NCBI RefSeq assembly: GCF_900116905.1
Contig: NZ_FPCG01000002.1
Span: 186,001-250,000, forward strand
Source of the DNA: Micrococcus terreus
GTDB taxonomy: Bacteria; Actinomycetota; Actinomycetes; Actinomycetales; Micrococcaceae
Length of the DNA stretch: 64,000 bases
Direction: 5' to 3'
In this document: positions 63,041 to 64,000 of the stretch, piece by piece
Position numbering within the stretch: the first letter of the stretch is position 1
Layout of the letters: each line of letters opens with the position of its first letter
Translations under genes and position numbers: made by a program
The notes under the pieces: generated by a model
Told to the model about the DNA's origin: nothing
Databases searched by the model: none
The model's input: only the letters and a program-made list of their open reading frames with translations

Positions 63041-64000
63041 GTGTCGCACCCTACATCTCCCAGCGAGGGCCGGGGACTCGGCCCAGACGTCGGTCCCGAC
63101 GAGCATCACGGCCCGTCGTCCGCACCTGCACAGGACGCCTCCGGCGCAGAGTCTGCCCCTGTCCCCCCGGCCACTGAGAGCGGCGAGATCGAGTCGAGAG
63201 CCGTTCCTCACCCCACCGCGGTCTCCACGGAGAGGTCGCGGTTCGCTCGGCTCCGCAGCCGTCTGAGCGGACGGTCCCTGCCGGGCGCCAGACCTCGCCG
63301 TCGATTCGAGGTCAGCCAGATGGAGCCGGCACAGCCGCCGCTCGCGACCGATGAGGTGCCGGAGCCCCGTGAGGTGCAGGTCGCACCCAGCCACCCGATT
63401 CAGATCGGATTCCTCTTCACGGTGGGCGTGGGACTGGCCCTGGGCCTCTACTGGGTGTTCACCAGCAACGCCCAGCTGCTGATCTGGATCGCCGCAGCGC
63501 TGTTCATCGCCCTGGGCCTGGACCCTGTCGTCCGCAGGATCGAGAGCTGGGGTGCTCCGCGCGGTGTCGGCGTCGCCGCCTCCGTCCTGATGCTGGCGGC
63601 ACTGTTGGCGGCGTTCTTCTCCATGCTGATCCCCACGGTGGTGGATCAGACCACCCAGTTCGTACAGAGTCTGCCGGTGCTGGTCTCGGAGTTCATGGAC
63701 TCGGAGTTCTTCCAGGACCTGGACGAGCAGTTCGGGGTGCGCGACCTCGTGGACTCCGAGATCGCCAACTTCGTCAGCAACTCGGCGAACATCACCGGAC
63801 TCTTCGGCGGGATCTTCGGCGTCGGCACGGTGATCGTCAACACCGGCTTCTCCATTCTCATCGTGCTGGTGCTGACCCTGTACTTCCTGGCCTCGCTGCC
63901 GTCGATGAAGTACTGGGCCTACCGGCTGGCCGCCCGATCCCGCAGGGCACGCGTGCAGTACCTGGGAGATGAGATCACCTCGTCCGTCGGCCACTACGTG
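63041..64000 (+). CDS. AI-2E family transporter, 3' end outside window
   Basis: 320 codons of a polytopic membrane protein of the AI-2E/PerM family (formerly UPF0118). The first ~120 residues are a hydrophilic Pro/Ser/Arg-rich cytoplasmic tail. Helices follow, including IGFLFTVGVGLALGLYWVF and GVGVAASVLMLAALLAAFFSML, with the family periplasmic-loop start IPTVVDQTTQFVQSLP. It exports or senses small molecules in other bacteria; substrate unknown here. GTG start with TACCCT ending 7 nt before it, so probably leaderless. Truncated by the window end. Confidence 0.85.
   Translation, partial: MSHPTSPSEGRGLGPDVGPDEHHGPSSAPAQDASGAESAPVPPATESGEIESRAVPHPTAVSTERSRFARLRSRLSGRSLPGARPRRRFEVSQMEPAQPPLATDEVPEPREVQVAPSHPIQIGFLFTVGVGLALGLYWVFTSNAQLLIWIAAALFIALGLDPVVRRIESWGAPRGVGVAASVLMLAALLAAFFSMLIPTVVDQTTQFVQSLPVLVSEFMDSEFFQDLDEQFGVRDLVDSEIANFVSNSANITGLFGGIFGVGTVIVNTGFSILIVLVLTLYFLASLPSMKYWAYRLAARSRRARVQYLGDEITSSVGHYV

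Overview
The window is a 64 kb chromosomal segment from a high-GC Gram-positive actinobacterium. Protein sequences and gene order (clpS–DUF2017–murI–MBL–rph–rdgB; an NdgR/LtbR-type regulator divergent from leuCD; ilvB-ilvN-ilvC-serA) fit the Micrococcaceae, a Nesterenkonia/Arthrobacter-like genome. That placement is inferred from family recognition, not from a search. I see no insertion sequences, prophage genes, CRISPR arrays or rRNA genes. It reads as core chromosome with one or two accessory inserts.

Layout. 1-3.7 kb: murA (cut by the window edge), leuD, leuC and the divergent IclR-family regulator ndgR. 3.8-10 kb: UDP-glucose dehydrogenase, then a translationally coupled minus-strand set of two dynamin-like membrane GTPases and thiL. 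10-12.7 kb: tRNA-Glu, tRNA-Gln, a HAD phosphatase and gltX. 12.8-18.5 kb: two large convergent cell-surface glycan genes (a polysaccharide pyruvyl transferase fusion and a multidomain glycosyltransferase) lying between gltX and the fumarylacetoacetate-hydrolase gene. 18.5-31 kb: FAH-family hydrolase, ilvE, leuB, metG, serA, ilvC, ilvN, ilvB and ilvD, all on the minus strand. Together with leuCD this covers most valine, isoleucine and leucine synthesis. 31-41 kb: plus-strand genes for a small unknown protein, tRNA-Lys, an M23 endopeptidase, a Bcp-type peroxiredoxin, tRNA-Leu, a Tat-lipoprotein solute-binding protein, mqo and an RND transporter. 41-53 kb: transglutaminase, sbcC, sbcD, ADP-ribosylglycohydrolase, exonuclease-BRCT, rdgB, rph, MBL hydrolase, murI, DUF2017 and clpS. 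53-64 kb: pncB and a nicotinamidase (NAD salvage), a DEAD/DEAH-type helicase with DUF3039, an ABC exporter pair, a YbbN-like protein, an unknown membrane protein and a truncated AI-2E family transporter.

Regulation is the most informative part. The ilvB leader has a complete attenuator: a 17-codon leader peptide with an Ile-Val-Val-Ile run, then a GC-rich hairpin with a U-tract. Just upstream of its promoter is an inverted repeat nearly identical to one in the ndgR-leuC intergenic region, a good candidate NdgR operator. A second palindrome (GTCCAC-N3-GTGGAC) is shared by the ilvB and leuB upstream regions. Three tandem 11-nt TTCACCC-type repeats precede the M23 endopeptidase gene and resemble a PHO box. 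More than a dozen genes have a TAnnnT hexamer exactly 6-7 nt before the start codon, which points to widespread leaderless transcription.
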